From assembly GCA_039024295.1 (NCBI GenBank), contig JBCDIQ010000089.1, positions 1 to 16,788 on the forward strand: 16,788 nt of DNA, written 5' to 3'. The notes beneath the pieces are model-generated. The model ran no database searches and was not told the DNA's origin. It saw only the letters and a list, made by a program, of their open reading frames with translations. The stretch's first letter is position 1. Every line of letters starts with the position of its first letter. The stretch comes from JBCDIQ01 sp039024295 (GTDB taxonomy: Bacteria > Bacteroidota > Bacteroidia > J057). The translations under genes were made by a program, and so were the position numbers. Of this stretch, positions 14,491 through 16,788 are shown in pieces.

Positions 14491-15732
14491 TTATCCTCTA
14501 ATGATTTCAACAGGGTCCACTTGGGATGCTTTTCTGGCTGGGAGGTATCCTGCAAGGAAAGTGGTAGCCAATCCAAAAATGAAGGCCAGAACATAGTCTA
14601 CAGCCCGATACGAGATAGGAAGGCTGGTCATGGTGCCAACGACGAAGGGCGTATTATCTACAATTACACAAATGAGGTAACCCAGCCCCATTCCGATGAG
14701 GTTACCAATTACACCGATAACAATTGACTGTAACAGAAAAATCTCGACCACATCCCTTCCCTCAAATCCCATTGCTTTCAGGATGGCGATTTCACGGATT
14801 TTTTCATTGACTGTCATGTTCATGATGTTGTAAATCCCAAATCCCGCCACCAGGAGAATCGTCAGAGAAACAGCCAGGGCGATGATGTTGCGCAGCTCAT
14901 TTCCCGCCACCAATTGTCCATTGGACTCTTGCCAGGATTCCACCTTATAAGGAATGTTTTGACTGATTTGAGTAGCAACTGCCTGTGCCTTCTCATACTC
15001 CTTCATATTCACCTGGATATCCGTCACGTAGCTCATGTTTTTGGACAATAACTGACGTGCTGAGTTGATGCGGATGTAGCCCTTACCGTTATCCACACTT
15101 TTCATGGAGGTCTCAAAAATGGCCACCACCTCATAGGTTTTCGTGACGCCATCAGCAGTTAACACAAATACATTGTCGTTGAGGCTTACGCTGAGTTTTT
15201 TCGCCAATCCTATTCCGATGATGATGCCATCCTGGCGATAATTGAGGTCTTCCCAGTTGCCTTCCACAACGTACTCCTGGGTGCCAAACATCTCCGCATT
15301 CTTGACGGGGTCTATTCCAGCCAACATGCCATTAATCTTTACTGCTCCATTTTGGAAAAACATACTGATGTTGACCTCAGGAGCCACCACTGCCACTGCG
15401 GGGTTGTTTTCCAGAAAATTGATGTATTTCTGAGAATTGGTGATTCCTTCTGTGTACTGGATCACTTTGGGGTTGCGGAGGTGCACCACCTCTTGGTCAC
15501 TCACTTGTGTAGCCAGCAGGTCGGTACGGTCTTCTGGGACATCATTGTATACCCGAATGTGAGCAAGAGTGCTGAACGCCATATCGTCCTGGATATCATT
15601 GACGCCATGCATGAAACTGTTCATGGCCACGTACATCGAAATGCCAAAGGTTACGCTCAGCACAGCTACCAGGGTCTGCTTCATCCTGGAGGTCAGGTGG
15701 GCAAAGGCAATTTTATAATTGGTGGATTTCAT
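14491..15732 (-). CDS. ABC transporter permease, MacB/FtsX/LolE type
   Basis: A 413-aa inner-membrane protein with the four-helix FtsX topology. TM1 is near residues 18-38 (TLVAVLSVTFGISMYVAM). A large periplasmic MacB-like domain covers about 40-275. TM2 is in NIIALAVSLTILLVAGFGIY, followed by the cytoplasmic loop NEKIREIAILKAMGFEGRDV, which contacts the ATPase in this family. TM3 is in LLQSIVIGVIGNLIGMGLGY and TM4 is near FIFGLATTFLAGYLPA. The C-terminal PARKASQVDPVEIIRG tail is typical. It works as a homodimer with the downstream ATPase to move a substrate out of the inner membrane or to drive a periplasmic step. The substrate is unknown; candidates are lipoproteins, peptides or small toxic molecules. 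It begins 4 bp after the stop of the adaptor gene. Confidence 0.93.
   Translation of the reverse strand: MKSTNYKIAFAHLTSRMKQTLVAVLSVTFGISMYVAMNSFMHGVNDIQDDMAFSTLAHIRVYNDVPEDRTDLLATQVSDQEVVHLRNPKVIQYTEGITNSQKYINFLENNPAVAVVAPEVNISMFFQNGAVKINGMLAGIDPVKNAEMFGTQEYVVEGNWEDLNYRQDGIIIGIGLAKKLSVSLNDNVFVLTADGVTKTYEVVAIFETSMKSVDNGKGYIRINSARQLLSKNMSYVTDIQVNMKEYEKAQAVATQISQNIPYKVESWQESNGQLVAGNELRNIIALAVSLTILLVAGFGIYNIMNMTVNEKIREIAILKAMGFEGRDVVEIFLLQSIVIGVIGNLIGMGLGYLICVIVDNTPFVVGTMTSLPISYRAVDYVLAFIFGLATTFLAGYLPARKASQVDPVEIIRG
14494..14499 (-). promoter_or_regulatory. Ribosome binding site of the ABC ATPase
   Basis: AGAGGA on the minus strand lies 7 nt before the ATG at 14486, within the last codons of the permease gene. 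It supports the short start and indicates translational coupling. Confidence 0.5.
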
Positions 15733-15736
15733 AAGG

Positions 15737-16788
15737 CTACATGCTTAATAAAATGGTGTTTCCCTGTTCCAATCCACCAGATACTTCCGTCCATTGATTG
15801 TTTTTAATCCCCACTTGAATCGCCTTTTTTGATTGATTTTCAAGCAGTACACTGTCTCCCGGAAGCAGGAATTCCGTAGGAATCACCAGGGCATTTTCCT
15901 TTTGGGCTACCACGATGTTGGCCTGCAGACGTGTACCAGGATAAAGGGGAGAGGGAGGATTTTGGAAGGTAGCCTCAACAATGAAGGATTGTTGCTGGTC
16001 ATCAAATGCAGGGAATATTTTGCTGACCACTGCTTCGTATACGCTGTCATTGTCGGTATTGAGGGATACCAATGTGCGTTGTCCTTCCTGGACCAGGTTG
16101 ATGTCTTCTTCAGCTACGTAGAGCTTCACAATTGTATTTCCTCCACCAATTTTAGCCAAGGTCTCCCCTCGGCGAATGATCTCCCCTTGAGATTTGTAAA
16201 GGTGGAGTACCTTCCCATCAATCACCGAACTGATCACATAATCATCGCTGTACTTCTGCTGGATTTTGAGCTGGTCCTCTGCATTTCTCAGGCTGAGCCG
16301 AAGAGAATTTTCCAGGTCCACCAGAGATTGTTCCAATCGCTCCAGGCTGTTGTGAGAAGACTCGTATTGGAGCTTTGCCTGCTCGTGCTCTACCTTGGAA
16401 ACCGCTCCTGTTTCTACCAATTGGCTGTAGCGGTCATAATTCTTCTTATCCTGTTCCAATTGGGTCCTGGCTTGAGCAATCTTCAATTTCAGGTCAACCA
16501 CTTGGGGAGAGGAAGGAGAGGCCTTTCGACGGGCATCCTGATAGTTTGCCTCTGCAGTGGACAATTGAGCCGATTGGACTTCCTGGGAAAGCACAAACAA
16601 AGGGCTCCCGGGTTTCACCTCAGAACCTTCATCAACCAATTGCTGGTGGATTTGTCCCTCAGAATTAGCCATGACCAGGTATTCTTCGGATGTGACAATA
16701 AATCCACTCGCAAATACGGCATCAATGATGTCTTTTTGCTGGACTTCCGTCTGTGTTACTTCCTTACAGCCAGACATGGCCAAGGATA
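15737..16788 (-). CDS. Periplasmic adaptor lipoprotein (membrane fusion protein, HlyD/MacA/RND-adaptor family), 5' partial
   Basis: At least 350 residues; the gene runs off the right edge of the window. The visible N-terminus reads SLAMSGCKE, whose MSGC is a good lipobox, so only the first part of a lipoprotein signal peptide is missing. The TTG at 16783 is therefore unlikely to be the true start. Domains in order are: an N-terminal half of the lipoyl/barrel-sandwich domain (GQIHQQLVDEGSEVKPGSPL), a long alpha-helical hairpin (VDLKLKIAQARTQLEQDKKN to SLRNAEDQLKIQQK), and the second lipoyl half (ISSVIDGKVLHLYKSQGEII). A beta-barrel domain (LYVAEEDINLVQEGQRTLV, PGTRLQANIVV) and a membrane-proximal domain (QVGIKNNQWTEVSGGLEQGN) complete it. 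It probably bridges the permease to an outer-membrane partner. First gene in view of a four-gene operon; its promoter lies outside. Confidence 0.92.
   Translation of the reverse strand, partial: SLAMSGCKEVTQTEVQQKDIIDAVFASGFIVTSEEYLVMANSEGQIHQQLVDEGSEVKPGSPLFVLSQEVQSAQLSTAEANYQDARRKASPSSPQVVDLKLKIAQARTQLEQDKKNYDRYSQLVETGAVSKVEHEQAKLQYESSHNSLERLEQSLVDLENSLRLSLRNAEDQLKIQQKYSDDYVISSVIDGKVLHLYKSQGEIIRRGETLAKIGGGNTIVKLYVAEEDINLVQEGQRTLVSLNTDNDSVYEAVVSKIFPAFDDQQQSFIVEATFQNPPSPLYPGTRLQANIVVAQKENALVIPTEFLLPGDSVLLENQSKKAIQVGIKNNQWTEVSGGLEQGNTILLSM

Noticed and set aside
14487..14594. N-terminal extension of the ABC ATPase by 36 codons
   Set aside because: It lies wholly inside the permease coding sequence in another frame. 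The ATP-binding domain starts after the ATG at 14486, which has its own ribosome binding site.

Overview
The window looks like a chromosomal segment of a member of the Bacteroidota. The evidence is a large secreted protein with a type IX secretion (T9SS) C-terminal sorting domain, SprB-like and PKD modules, near-absent Shine-Dalgarno sequences at most genes, and several lipoproteins and outer-membrane proteins of the kind common in this phylum. No rRNA, tRNA, CRISPR array, transposase or phage gene was found. Most of the window is ordinary chromosome. The accessory-looking part is a short stretch around 12.3-12.9 kb.

Layout. Positions 1-208 hold the 3' end of an unidentified beta-rich protein (+). 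It is followed by a class III PLP aminotransferase that starts at TTG (352-1536, +) and a small putative lipoprotein (1563-2264, +). Three transcription units on the minus strand come next. The first is a 991-aa modular T9SS cargo protein with two MAM-like domains (2287-5262). The second is a hexameric-type glutamate dehydrogenase with a strong terminator and an unusual triple 9-mer repeat in its promoter region (5429-6736). The third is an overlapping pair, a CPBP intramembrane protease and the phosphatidate cytidylyltransferase CdsA (6933-8691). The tRNA dihydrouridine synthase DusB diverges from this pair (8746-9813, +). After it comes a 773-aa exported coiled-coil protein with a TonB-C-like domain at each end (9892-12213, +), closed by a clear intrinsic terminator. 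A single-domain GIY-YIG nuclease gene (12314-12661, +) is followed at once by five alternating REP-like hairpins (12669-12866). The window ends with a tight four-gene minus-strand operon: periplasmic adaptor lipoprotein (runs off the right edge), FtsX/MacB-type permease, LolD/MacB-type ATPase and an outer-membrane beta-barrel protein (12916-16788).

How the genes fit together. The last operon reads as an envelope-spanning ABC export or lipoprotein-handling machine, with inner-membrane, periplasmic and probable outer-membrane parts. CdsA and the CPBP protease are translationally coupled membrane proteins. The aminotransferase and glutamate dehydrogenase are amino-acid metabolism genes but are not in one operon.

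The observations most worth following up are: the GIY-YIG gene next to hairpins whose stems differ while the core stays fixed, which suggests a RAYT/REP-like nuclease-repeat partnership; the twin TonB-C-like domains with identical cysteine spacing; the triple AAATTGTGG element over the gdh promoter; and the beta-barrel gene built into the exporter operon.
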